Source of the DNA: an uncultured Bacteroides sp.
GTDB lineage: Bacteria > Bacteroidota > Bacteroidia > Bacteroidales > Bacteroidaceae
Direction: 5' to 3'
Length of the DNA stretch: 9,003 nucleotides
Assembly: GCF_905207245.1 (NCBI RefSeq)
Contig: NZ_CAJLKP010000132.1
Span: 1 to 9,003 of the forward strand
The notes beneath the pieces were generated by a model that was not told the DNA's origin, ran no database searches, and was given only the letters and a program-made list of their open reading frames with translations. Of the stretch, positions 1 through 7,726 are shown piece after piece (within the stretch, counting starts at the first letter, position 1; each line of letters starts with the position of its first letter). The translations under genes were made by a program, and so were the position numbers.

Positions 1-124
1 AGTTCAGATGAGAAAGTGACAAAAAGAGTTTGTCCGACGTGTCCGATTAGAAAGGCAGACTTTGTCCGACGTGTCCGAAAGATTGTCCGTAAAAGCCAAT
101 GATTTGCTACAAGAATGAACCCAT
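1..124. other. Non-coding left flank downstream of the operon
   Basis: This stretch lies downstream of the last stop codon of the minus-strand operon and contains no credible gene. Its main content is the pair of exact TTTGTCCGACGTGTCCGA repeats described separately. Reading the minus strand past the stop codon, I see no GC-rich hairpin followed by a T-run, so the operon's terminator is not visible and may lie beyond the window or be Rho-dependent. Confidence 0.6.
29..78. repeat. Two exact 18-bp direct repeats plus a partial third
   Basis: TTTGTCCGACGTGTCCGA occurs at 29-46 and again at 61-78, identical over 18 bases and offset by 32 bp (about three helical turns). A shorter related piece, TTGTCCG, follows at 83-89. 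Each unit itself contains two TGTCCGA-like halves. Spacing by whole helical turns suits a protein-binding array (operator or iteron) better than random repetition. The bound protein and the regulated gene are unknown; the gene may lie left of the window. Confidence 0.75.
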
Positions 125-1177
125 TTATCCAGCATTTCTTTCCCGTTCAATGCCTTGTTTCAAATCCATCAAATTTACGAATAAGCCCTTATAGGCTATG
201 GCATGAACTCGTTCCATCTTGGCTTGGTCTAAAGAAAGATGCTTGCGCTTGGCCCACATCTCGCGGAGCGAAATTATCTCTCCAGCCTTTCCATACTTCC
301 AAAGGCTTTTTTCGCTTGATATAGCTTTTGAGAGACGACGCTTGTATTTTTCCCACTCCTCGGACGAAGAACAAGAGGAAAAAATGAGTGGGAACCAGCT
401 TGTCATTTGTTCAATAAAAGCGGTGACGGTAAATTTACTTTTGGCAACACGTACTTCTTCTATCGCTTTTACAATGTAATACCATTCGCCCATCACACCG
501 GGATTAATCCGCATCTCCTGTGGTGCACCATAGAGCATGGCGGCATCCCCCATGTCAATTGCGGCAGCAATAACACGGCGCAAGTCCATAAGTCGCTGAT
601 TGGTATCAAACAGACAGGTACTGAATATCACGTTGCGCAAAAGCTCTTCTTCCGCCTCTTCCGATTTAGAAGTACTCCCGTTCGAAGCTGATTCTCCAAA
701 GTGTATCTCTCCACCATCGTTATAGAAGAAATTAACCACACTTCCCTGTGCCCGTTTTTCGTTTTCAAGAACTTGTGCAAGAAGCGTGTCAATAGTGCGA
801 GTGAGGCAATACCATGCAAAAAACGTATTAAGCTCGATTCGATTTATTTTTCCCTCATAAAGAACATTCAGCTTCCGCACGAATTTTTCAGAGTCGAAAT
901 TTAGCCCGTTTTCATCAAAACTTTTGCTCCAGACGATGTAGAACTCCTGCCTCTTGAATTCCTCCGCTATCCTACTCCGCTTCTCACGAAGCACCCGCTT
1001 CAGTTCTTCTGCATCGCCGGGCGATACCTTGAGCCTCATCTCCTGCCAAAAAGCAGAAAGCATCTTTTTCCAAGCATCACTTGCAAGATAACACGCTTCT
1101 TCCCTATCGAAAAAAAACGCTGAATCGTCTCCCAGAATTATGGGCAAACTTGCATGTTCTTCTATTACTACCGTCAT
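125..1177 (-). CDS. Unrecognised 350-aa protein, last gene of the operon
   Basis: I do not recognise this family with confidence. The protein is soluble, largely helical by composition, and has no signal peptide or membrane segment. It appears to have two parts. Residues 1-145 are charged and helix-rich (for example 55-80). A linker at about 146-175 is rich in Gly, Ser and Asn (VNFFYNDGGEIHFGES, then a Ser/Gly stretch). Residues 180-345 form a second helical part with conserved-looking aromatic clusters (EWYYIVKAI at 231-239, FIEQMTSWFPLIF at 254-266, SLWKYGKAGE at 291-300). No catalytic motif is evident. Its ATG overlaps the stop codon of the radical SAM gene (TAATG), which argues for translational coupling and membership of the operon. 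It could be an adaptor or specificity subunit. Alternatively, it could be a separate Bacteroidales accessory-region protein that has become attached to the operon. The reading frame is certain; the function is unknown. Confidence 0.85.
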   Translation of the reverse strand: MTVVIEEHASLPIILGDDSAFFFDREEACYLASDAWKKMLSAFWQEMRLKVSPGDAEELKRVLREKRSRIAEEFKRQEFYIVWSKSFDENGLNFDSEKFVRKLNVLYEGKINRIELNTFFAWYCLTRTIDTLLAQVLENEKRAQGSVVNFFYNDGGEIHFGESASNGSTSKSEEAEEELLRNVIFSTCLFDTNQRLMDLRRVIAAAIDMGDAAMLYGAPQEMRINPGVMGEWYYIVKAIEEVRVAKSKFTVTAFIEQMTSWFPLIFSSCSSSEEWEKYKRRLSKAISSEKSLWKYGKAGEIISLREMWAKRKHLSLDQAKMERVHAIAYKGLFVNLMDLKQGIERERNAG

Positions 1178-3099
1178 TACTTTCGTTTTTGCAATTCGTC
1201 AAATTCTTGTTTCTTCTTATAAAGTTCCGACTTTGGGTCAGCAACATCCGCCCGATAATTTTTATAATATTGCAATATCCGGCGAAGCTTCTCGTTATCG
1301 GTCAGCTCCTCTATATGGCTGAAGTCATTTTTATAGATAATGGGCATCAATTCTTTCCGCTCACATGTTGTGAGTGTTTTCATCGCCTTGCGCCACTCTT
1401 CGGTGTAACCCAAATGCTCAAAAAATAAACGGAATAAAATGAATGTCTCGGGCATGATGAGTAATTCCATAAATTCCTTCTCGTCACGACCAAAAGCCTT
1501 CTCAAAGAACTTTTTCCCACGTCCTATCTTACCTTTCGTTGCATTCAAGATGGCTTGCACCGCCCGGATATACTTACGGTTCCAATGTTCGCCTATGAAA
1601 TCGCGGTCGTGACTATTCTCTCCCTTAATGGGGTGATACTTCATGGGAAATGAATAAATCCCCACCTCCAGCGTGTCACACAAATCCACGTTAATACGCA
1701 TACGGTGATATAAATCGGTGGGCTTGTCCTTGAAGTTATAAAGCAAATAGTTAGAGAAATCCTTTATGCCATGATCTACGCTCATCATGAGGGCACGGGT
1801 ATAAGCCGCCTCCGTCTTCATATCGTCGAAAGCGATACGAAGCGGACGTACAGGTATTTGCGAAAGCAAGGTCACACGCTCCTCATTGAAGAGGCGGGCA
1901 TCCACGCCCTGATTGAAATCTACATAGCGCAATCGCCCCTTGCTATGGCCCTGAGCATTCTTCTTATCAAAGTAAGGAGCAAAATCCTTGTAGGTAGCAA
2001 TCAATGTCTCACGGGTACAAGTCTCGCGCAGAAGCAGACCGGCATCATGACGCATACCAAAAATCAAAGTCCGTTCTTCTTCATTCAACCCCTTAAATTC
2101 ATTTATTTCCTGAAGCAGCCTATGGCACTTACGAATATAGGCACGATTATTCAAGCCAAGGCGCAGATTGCGTATGGCAATGTCATACTGATTGGGTTCT
2201 ACGTACTTTGCCCCCGGTGTGAATCCGCATCGGCGGATGTCGGCCACGATATCAAGCAATCTACTGGAAGCCAGCACATTGTTATCCATCAACAAGAGGT
2301 TCTGTTGTGCACCATAGAGGCGACGCGTGCGCTCAATGCGCTCGTAGAGAGGAATATATTCCTGATAGTGCGGCTCCAACGTCCACACGGCGCAAAAGGA
2401 GCAACGGCGGATACATCCGCGAGTAGCATAACTATAATATGCTCCACTATCCGGATAAACATAATCTATCTCATCCAGGATGGAATAGTCCAACGGCAAT
2501 TCGTCAATAACATACGGATTGTCCGGGTCAATGTCTTTGTAAGGGGTATGTAGTGTCCCCTCGTGAGGCTTGATACCTGTGGCTTTTTCTATTTCTCCGG
2601 GTTGGATAGTGGCTAACACTCCCCCTACCATCAGGCGCCCCGGATCTTTCACCATAGTTTTGGCAAACTCGATGGTCTCAATAGTAATTTTCCAGTAGAA
2701 GGTGAACAGGGTAGTCACCGCCACAAAATCCCAACGTGGATGGCGCTTGTATTCTCCGCTATGATAAAACTTCTTGTAGTATTCTATCCACGGACCGATA
2801 AGGGAGGCATAAAGCTTCGAATCCTCCACGCCTATAAGAGCAAGGTCAGTTTTCCTACGATAGCGGATATAAGTAGCTATATATGAGAAACGAAGCTTCC
2901 AATTAATGGAACTGTCCACACCTGTAAGTTTATCTACACATTCGTCCGTTATCTGGTTGACCACAAATTCGGTGAGATCGCCTTTGTAAAACACCACATC
3001 GTCACCACACAAACGAAAGTAGGTGGCCATTTTCATCAGTCCTATCGGAGGGAACTTATTCTTGTAGTTCGGTTCTAAAAGCAGTACTCTCCGGTTCAT
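1177..3099 (-). CDS. Radical SAM enzyme with B12-binding-like N-terminal region
   Basis: This is a predicted iron-sulfur enzyme of 640 aa that cleaves S-adenosylmethionine to start radical chemistry. The cluster motif is clear: RGCIRRCSFCAV, with C229, C233 and C236 in CxxxCxxC spacing. The N-terminal 200 residues begin VLLLEPNY...PPIGLMKMATYFR, resembling the cobalamin-binding-like domain that precedes the barrel in many B12-type radical SAM proteins. I see no clear DxHxxG cobalamin motif, so B12 binding is doubtful. Later barrel-like segments are LLLMDNNVLAS (268-278), DFNQGVDARLF (394-404) and RIAFDDM (421-427). Residues 490-640 are an extra charged helical tail, and the protein is longer than simple radical SAM enzymes. 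It overlaps the upstream GHKL gene by 4 nt (ATGA) and the downstream gene by 1 nt. The substrate is unknown; in this nuclease/translocase operon a nucleic acid, nucleotide or partner protein is plausible. It is clearly not a short viperin-type protein. Confidence 0.93.
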   Translation of the reverse strand: MNRRVLLLEPNYKNKFPPIGLMKMATYFRLCGDDVVFYKGDLTEFVVNQITDECVDKLTGVDSSINWKLRFSYIATYIRYRRKTDLALIGVEDSKLYASLIGPWIEYYKKFYHSGEYKRHPRWDFVAVTTLFTFYWKITIETIEFAKTMVKDPGRLMVGGVLATIQPGEIEKATGIKPHEGTLHTPYKDIDPDNPYVIDELPLDYSILDEIDYVYPDSGAYYSYATRGCIRRCSFCAVWTLEPHYQEYIPLYERIERTRRLYGAQQNLLLMDNNVLASSRLLDIVADIRRCGFTPGAKYVEPNQYDIAIRNLRLGLNNRAYIRKCHRLLQEINEFKGLNEEERTLIFGMRHDAGLLLRETCTRETLIATYKDFAPYFDKKNAQGHSKGRLRYVDFNQGVDARLFNEERVTLLSQIPVRPLRIAFDDMKTEAAYTRALMMSVDHGIKDFSNYLLYNFKDKPTDLYHRMRINVDLCDTLEVGIYSFPMKYHPIKGENSHDRDFIGEHWNRKYIRAVQAILNATKGKIGRGKKFFEKAFGRDEKEFMELLIMPETFILFRLFFEHLGYTEEWRKAMKTLTTCERKELMPIIYKNDFSHIEELTDNEKLRRILQYYKNYRADVADPKSELYKKKQEFDELQKRK

Positions 3100-4742
3100 T
3101 TAGTCAGTTCTTTTTCAATCAAAAGGATTACTCCTTCACGCATATCTTCATTGGCAATGGCATGGTAAATGGCGTGGTACACCGAATTGATGATATTTTT
3201 CTCTTTCTCATCAAACCTACGATATATCTCCCCATCCGTGCGAAAACGGGGCTTCAATGAAGCGTCACCCTCCACCGGGTTAGGTATCGTTTCTTTCACT
3301 TTGCCAACTTGCACGGCAGGAGTGGGATTGTAGGCTCCGGCAGGTGCAGTATAACGATTCGGAGCAGGCAATTCACCCGAAGCGCCCGGTGCAGATGTTG
3401 GCGCGGGAGCAAACATAAAGCCGAGCGGCGAACCGCTTTCATTCACTTTCTGCTTTTTCCTCTCCAATTCTTTCTCTGCTTTTTCACGACTTTTTTGATA
3501 TTCTTCAAATTTCTTCCGGTTTGCCTCCTCTTCCGCCTCACAAGTGACTCCCCCTCTTTTTTTCTTTTCCACTAACTCCTTCTGTCCCTTGTCGGCTTTT
3601 TCTATCTCTTTCAGTGCACTCCTTATTTTCGACGCATCATTACATAGCTCCTTCAACACCTGAAAATTCTCTCTGACAAGGCTTTCAAAGGCACTCCGAT
3701 CTTCACTCTCACGCAGGTAGTCGCGGCGCGCGTCGGGCACCAGCTGGGGCGTTTCTACATGAAGTTCCCCATAAAAGTATTGTGCAAACCGCTTGTCACC
3801 CTCCGTCACGAAAAAGTTTCGGCAGGTGCGTTCATCACCCACCTGGATGTTCTTTTGCCTAAGACGAATTCCGTAGGGGATATTGTGTTCCTGTATCTGC
3901 CCGCGTATTTCAGATATGGAGTACCAGCCCCAATAAAGCAGATTACCTTCTTCATCTTTAGAATCAAACATTTGTATGTCTTTGATATAGTAATCACCGC
4001 TTTTCTTATCTTTAATGATTGGGGTATAGGCCTTATAGATCTGTTCCTCACCATCTTTATCGCCTAAGTAAAGGTTGTACACATCGAGTGCGATACCATT
4101 TTGGGCAACATAGCTTTTTATTTTTGCCGCAAAACGATTGAAAGCCGTGGAGTAATCAACGGGAGCTACCATCGAGAGATAATCTCTAATGTCCTCTATA
4201 TCGAGTAAACGGTCATCGCTCACCCGTTCCATCGTCACCTTGAAGTAATGTTTCTGCTCTTCTTCGGGCAATTCCTCAAAACGGGCACATTCGTCTATCA
4301 CAGACCCGGCCTCACGGTCGTCAGTCTCATTGTCAAGAATGCGATTCATCTTTTCCGCATCCCATTGCATCACGGTCTTCACTTTCTCACCCTTGGCAGA
4401 AGTCTCAAAAGTAAGCACGGAGCAATACCCCAAACCACCCAATCGGCCAATGCCACGGAAGCCCTTTTGATAACCGCGTCGTTTTTGCGAGGCAGCCACA
4501 TCGAGAAGCAATTCCCGGTCATTGCGGCTCACGCCCGTAGCCGTGTCTTCTATCTCAATCTTGCGTTCTTCGCGAAAGATACGTACGTGTATTTCGTAAT
4601 AATTATTTTCTTCAAGATGTTGCCTACGGGCCAAGTCTATTTGGTCGGCAGCATTTTGTATATACTCTCTATAAATGCACCGACTATCTTCGTACATGCT
4701 TCGAGTAAGCGATTCTATTACATTTTTACCTATTTTTGCCAT
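3096..4742 (-). CDS. GHKL (Hsp90/MutL-like) ATPase
   Basis: This 548-aa protein carries a Bergerat-fold ATPase domain at its N-terminus. The N-box is REYIQNAADQID (E26, N30, D33). The G1 region is IEIEDTATGVS (D66 to G70, with Ala where the first Gly is usual). The G2 lid is GFRGIGRLGGLGYC (94-107). The middle region shows Hsp90-like conserved blocks: YGIRLRQKNIQVGD (290-303) and LVPDARRDYL (334-343), whose basic residues often contact the ATP gamma-phosphate. Next come a Lys/Glu-rich probable coiled coil (about 370-435), a Pro/Ala-rich flexible linker (about 438-490) and a short helical C-terminal domain. The long linker and tail are unlike HtpG. Such ATPases dimerise and open or close on ATP binding, as in MutL and MORC. 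The gene starts 3 nt after the HerA stop and overlaps the radical SAM start, so it sits in the middle of the operon. Its role as a switch or loader for the complex is inferred. Confidence 0.93.
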   Translation of the reverse strand: MAKIGKNVIESLTRSMYEDSRCIYREYIQNAADQIDLARRQHLEENNYYEIHVRIFREERKIEIEDTATGVSRNDRELLLDVAASQKRRGYQKGFRGIGRLGGLGYCSVLTFETSAKGEKVKTVMQWDAEKMNRILDNETDDREAGSVIDECARFEELPEEEQKHYFKVTMERVSDDRLLDIEDIRDYLSMVAPVDYSTAFNRFAAKIKSYVAQNGIALDVYNLYLGDKDGEEQIYKAYTPIIKDKKSGDYYIKDIQMFDSKDEEGNLLYWGWYSISEIRGQIQEHNIPYGIRLRQKNIQVGDERTCRNFFVTEGDKRFAQYFYGELHVETPQLVPDARRDYLRESEDRSAFESLVRENFQVLKELCNDASKIRSALKEIEKADKGQKELVEKKKRGGVTCEAEEEANRKKFEEYQKSREKAEKELERKKQKVNESGSPLGFMFAPAPTSAPGASGELPAPNRYTAPAGAYNPTPAVQVGKVKETIPNPVEGDASLKPRFRTDGEIYRRFDEKEKNIINSVYHAIYHAIANEDMREGVILLIEKELTK

Positions 4743-4745
4743 GGG

Positions 4746-6416
4746 TTATTCGTAATATTTATAAATGGGTAATGGAAAATTAATGTGTAACATAGAGCGA
4801 AACACAGGGTTCTGAAGGATGTATTCACCCTGTTTCATGCGAGTAAGCATCGTTTTGTACACGCTCGGCACGAAACGGAAATCCTCACGTGTTATCTCAA
4901 TGGCATTGGTGCGGCCAAAAGCCTGTGTGGCACAATTGCCTTTCACACGACGGTGTATGTCACTCACAAACTGTTCTGCACCAAAAAGTACGATTCCAAG
5001 CGACCGTCCGCGCTCGGTGATATCAAGCAACTGGTGCAAAATGGGCGATGACTTGGGTACATCCACAGAAGCGTACTTGTTCAGCTCATCAATAAAAATG
5101 ACGATACGATCAGGTATCTCCTCGTCAGAACGTTGCGAAGCTCCCAATTTCAGATTGTAAACAGCACGCATCACATCTCCAAACACAAAGCCTTGCGATT
5201 CTTCATCCAACTTTGCCACATCTATCACCATTACATCATTTTTACCGATTTCGGCTATCTCGTCACGAAGACGAACCCCTGTGCCAAGCTGATTGGTAAA
5301 CATTTGCTGACACTTCTGATAGCTTTTGTTAAATAAGCGATAGAACTTACGCCAACTCATCACTGAAATTTCTTTGCCGGAAGATTTCGCTTTGTCGGTC
5401 TGCGTTTGGTTATAAAGTGCATTCTTAAAATCCTCCCATGTATCAACACCCCTGAACTCACCCCCATTTGAAATAATGAAATTAAGTATACTCTCTATCG
5501 TTTCATTAGGATCGTCCACATTAGCGAAAAGCAAATCCAGACACTCTTTATCTTCATCCGTCTCAAAAAGATACTTATATTGAAAAGCCGTCTTAGCCTT
5601 TATGCGTTCCTTGATTATGCTCTCTTTCTCGTAAGTATAAGAAGTACAGTCCTTGCAAAAAGGATAAAAATATTTCACTTGTTTGAAAGGTTGCATTTCC
5701 ATACCCAACAAGTCATACACGGGTTTTATCTTTTCCAATTCGTCCTTCCGCGTGTTCTTCTGATCTATCTTCAACAAATCGGTTCCTTTAACGTTCATCA
5801 TGATAAAAGCTACCGACTCCTTTCGGTTCTTCATCGCATAGTCTTGTATAGACTTCATCAAAAACATGGCATACGACGTTTTGGAAGCCAATCCCGAAAT
5901 ACCGGAAATATTGAGATGCGCCCCCTCAGGCCCTATCAAGAAATGAGAATTAAAAAACACAGGCAATGTCTTACGGTTTTCACCATCATACATCTCAATA
6001 TAACCAGCCGGCAGGGGATGCTTTACATCCTTTAGACCAAGGGCTTCCATTATTTCATCCTCACTGGCAAGAAAAACTTTACGCCCTTCTTGAACAGGTA
6101 TATAGATACCACGGTCGTTGCCCACCACTTTACATTTCACGTAGTTCATACCTATACGTTCCGTATAGGAACGGGCATCCACATCACCGAAATCGCTGGA
6201 AATGAATCCGGCCAACGCACTGGGCGAATCGGTCATGTGTGAAATTTCTTCTACCACACCGAATGTTTTCGAATCTCTCCCCTCCGAGTCTTTGATATGC
6301 TCTACCACCACAACATCGAAAGGTCTCAATTTAAAGTCCTTGCGTGTCCAAAATGTAAAATCTTCAATGGTTGAAGGTTGTTTTTCAGTAGCTATAACTC
6401 TTCCTATTGTTTCCAT
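4746..6416 (-). CDS. herA-like: HerA-like hexameric DNA translocase ATPase
   Basis: This 556-aa protein belongs to the HerA/FtsK branch of P-loop ATPases. Residues 1-118 resemble the HAS-barrel that starts HerA proteins (IGRVIAT; RPFDVVVVEH; VKCKVVGN; IYIPVQEG). The Walker A region is NISGISGLASKTSYAMFL (169-186), a variant in which the usual GxGK(S/T) core becomes LASKTS. Walker B is RIVIFIDELNKYA (437-449, D443 and E444). ERGRSLGIVLFGAEQ (468-482) supplies the sensor glutamine, and HRRVKGNCATQAFGRT (488-503) a likely arginine-finger region. An insert between the Walker motifs carries a Cys pair, CKDC (254-257). The gene begins 5 nt after the NurA-like gene, the same pairing as the archaeal HerA-NurA machine in which a HerA hexamer pumps DNA into the nuclease. 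Translocation powered by ATP is the expected role. The family assignment is secure; the biological target is inferred. Confidence 0.93.
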   Translation of the reverse strand: METIGRVIATEKQPSTIEDFTFWTRKDFKLRPFDVVVVEHIKDSEGRDSKTFGVVEEISHMTDSPSALAGFISSDFGDVDARSYTERIGMNYVKCKVVGNDRGIYIPVQEGRKVFLASEDEIMEALGLKDVKHPLPAGYIEMYDGENRKTLPVFFNSHFLIGPEGAHLNISGISGLASKTSYAMFLMKSIQDYAMKNRKESVAFIMMNVKGTDLLKIDQKNTRKDELEKIKPVYDLLGMEMQPFKQVKYFYPFCKDCTSYTYEKESIIKERIKAKTAFQYKYLFETDEDKECLDLLFANVDDPNETIESILNFIISNGGEFRGVDTWEDFKNALYNQTQTDKAKSSGKEISVMSWRKFYRLFNKSYQKCQQMFTNQLGTGVRLRDEIAEIGKNDVMVIDVAKLDEESQGFVFGDVMRAVYNLKLGASQRSDEEIPDRIVIFIDELNKYASVDVPKSSPILHQLLDITERGRSLGIVLFGAEQFVSDIHRRVKGNCATQAFGRTNAIEITREDFRFVPSVYKTMLTRMKQGEYILQNPVFRSMLHINFPLPIYKYYE

Positions 6417-6421
6417 ACTAA

Positions 6422-7594
6422 TCAGAACAGATTAATGAATTGAATGTCGCTTCTAAAACGGCTTTTACAATAACTCTCTGTCATATAGACAGGATATAGA
6501 TGATTGGCCCAGCGGGCATCGTTACCATAGCAAACAGGGTTTCGTTCATTGATGATATTAGCCGTAATTATATCAATTTCGTCAGTGGACAAACCGTGGT
6601 CATTCTCGTATCCGGTCATCAACATTTTTTCTATTTTCAGTATACCCGAGTAGGGCGTCACCGTATGGTGAACATCGCGAATGCGTACATACCAAATGGC
6701 GAAATTCATACCTCCCCATTCAGGTCCCGGATTCCAAAGGAAAGCCGGTGTACGATGGTAAAGCGGCAAGTTGGCTATCGCACCGGCACTACTTTGTCCC
6801 CGATTATCTTTCATCAAGTTGGGATTGAACTTCTTGGATACTCCCACCACATGACGATAATTATTACGGATGCGATTCAGTTCTTTGTAATCGCCTGTTT
6901 TCATAGGCTTATACTGGATAGAGCCATCCTTTATCAGATAACTCTCATGCGTCAGCAAGTGCCTACTCATCATACGCGCTACAATACGCTTCTCGCAATC
7001 CACCATTTCGTCTTGTATGCGTGCCACACCTTTGTTTTCAAGCGTTTCGCGTCCATCGCATTTGGTCAGGTAATAAAGCACTTTGCCTATCTGTGTACCC
7101 GACTTCTGCAACAGGGGCAAGCCGTTAAGTTTATTTCGAAGATTTCCAAAGAATGAGGCATTGTCCTCGCCGGCCCCATTAGCAGTAATAGGCAGGCACA
7201 CCACCGAATAGTTTTCTTCATCTACATGGGCAAAAGAGTGAAACGTATAGTCATCATTCATGTTGCGCGCGCAACATGCCACGGATATCTGTCCGCTCAC
7301 AATGGGAAAAACTTTCTTATCATATTGTATGTCATCCACTTTATACACACGACGCGAACCGTCCAAGAAGTATTTAAAAAGTGCAGGGCCTTTGCTACAT
7401 TCTTCTGCAAGATTATTCATATCACGTGTTTTAGGATTATGCTTGTCTTCTGCATATTCTTTCATATTTATATAATTCTCCTCCCCCGGCTCATATTCAA
7501 TGTTAGGGTCGGCTGTGTTGTCGTAACAATACTTGAAAGATGCAAAACATTTGCCCTGAGTCTCCCGAGCTATATAATAAAGAATTTTGTCCAT
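6422..7594 (-). CDS. nurA-like: NurA-like nuclease, first gene of the operon
   Basis: This 390-aa protein matches the motif order of NurA, an RNase H-like 5'-to-3' nuclease that works with HerA. The first acidic motif is FLDGSRRVY (D78), followed by a strand VFPIVSGQISVACCA (95-109). A second acidic motif is YLIKDGSIQY (D223). The basic strand HVVGVSKKF (248-256), the strand FAIWYVRI (298-305) and the C-terminal block HLYPVYMTESYCKSRF (365-380) follow at the expected places. In NurA the C-terminal block normally carries an AHxxA motif with a metal-binding His; here the aligned positions read TES, so that residue may be replaced by E373 or supplied by H365. There is no signal peptide or membrane segment. 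Its position 5 nt upstream of the HerA-like gene strongly supports the assignment. Start choice: the ATG at 7594 has only an A-rich upstream region, usual for Bacteroidales. Sequence similarity is by eye only, so this call is less certain than HerA. Confidence 0.8.
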   Translation of the reverse strand: MDKILYYIARETQGKCFASFKYCYDNTADPNIEYEPGEENYINMKEYAEDKHNPKTRDMNNLAEECSKGPALFKYFLDGSRRVYKVDDIQYDKKVFPIVSGQISVACCARNMNDDYTFHSFAHVDEENYSVVCLPITANGAGEDNASFFGNLRNKLNGLPLLQKSGTQIGKVLYYLTKCDGRETLENKGVARIQDEMVDCEKRIVARMMSRHLLTHESYLIKDGSIQYKPMKTGDYKELNRIRNNYRHVVGVSKKFNPNLMKDNRGQSSAGAIANLPLYHRTPAFLWNPGPEWGGMNFAIWYVRIRDVHHTVTPYSGILKIEKMLMTGYENDHGLSTDEIDIITANIINERNPVCYGNDARWANHLYPVYMTESYCKSRFRSDIQFINLF

Positions 7595-7651
7595 TGTTTC
7601 ATTTTATATTTTTCAAATTCATTTTAGTTTTTCTTTCCTCTCAATCCCCGT

Positions 7652-7691
7652 TGAAAATAATAAAGCCCACTTCCCTTTTAGGTAAGAGTGG
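7652..7691 (-). terminator. Possible leader attenuator or terminator hairpin
   Basis: On the minus strand, CCACT (7691-7687) can pair with AGTGG (7671-7667) around an imperfect inner stem. The sequence GCTTTATTATTTTC follows directly, giving a hairpin plus a T-rich tail. It lies about 60 nt upstream of the NurA-like start codon and downstream of the candidate -7 element, so it could attenuate the operon. Alternatively it could be the terminator of a gene no longer present. The stem is short and interrupted, so the call is weak. Confidence 0.3.
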
Positions 7692-7726
7692 ACTCATCGG
7701 AAAAGAAAAACGATAAGAACTTTGTG

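Noticed and set aside
29..89. CRISPR-like repeat pair at the left edge
   Set aside because: There are only two full copies of 18 bp with a 14-bp spacer and no array, which does not fit CRISPR dimensions.
1771..2553. Long open frame of 260 codons on the plus strand
   Set aside because: It lies wholly opposite the radical SAM gene, has no recognisable domains and no promoter or start context. It is an antisense shadow.
1177..3099. Radical SAM gene as a prokaryotic viperin
   Set aside because: Viperins are much shorter, with the CxxxCxxC motif near the N-terminus. Here the motif is at residue 229 of 640, after a separate N-terminal domain.
6500..7156. Open frame of 218 codons on the plus strand
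   Set aside because: It lies opposite the NurA-like gene, and its composition is that of an antisense reading frame, with no motif.
7599..7622. Seven-codon minus-strand mini-ORF (MNLKNIK) preceded by AGGAAAG, just before the NurA-like start
   Set aside because: It could be a leader peptide, but a short ORF is expected by chance in AT-rich DNA and Bacteroidales translation depends little on Shine-Dalgarno sequences.
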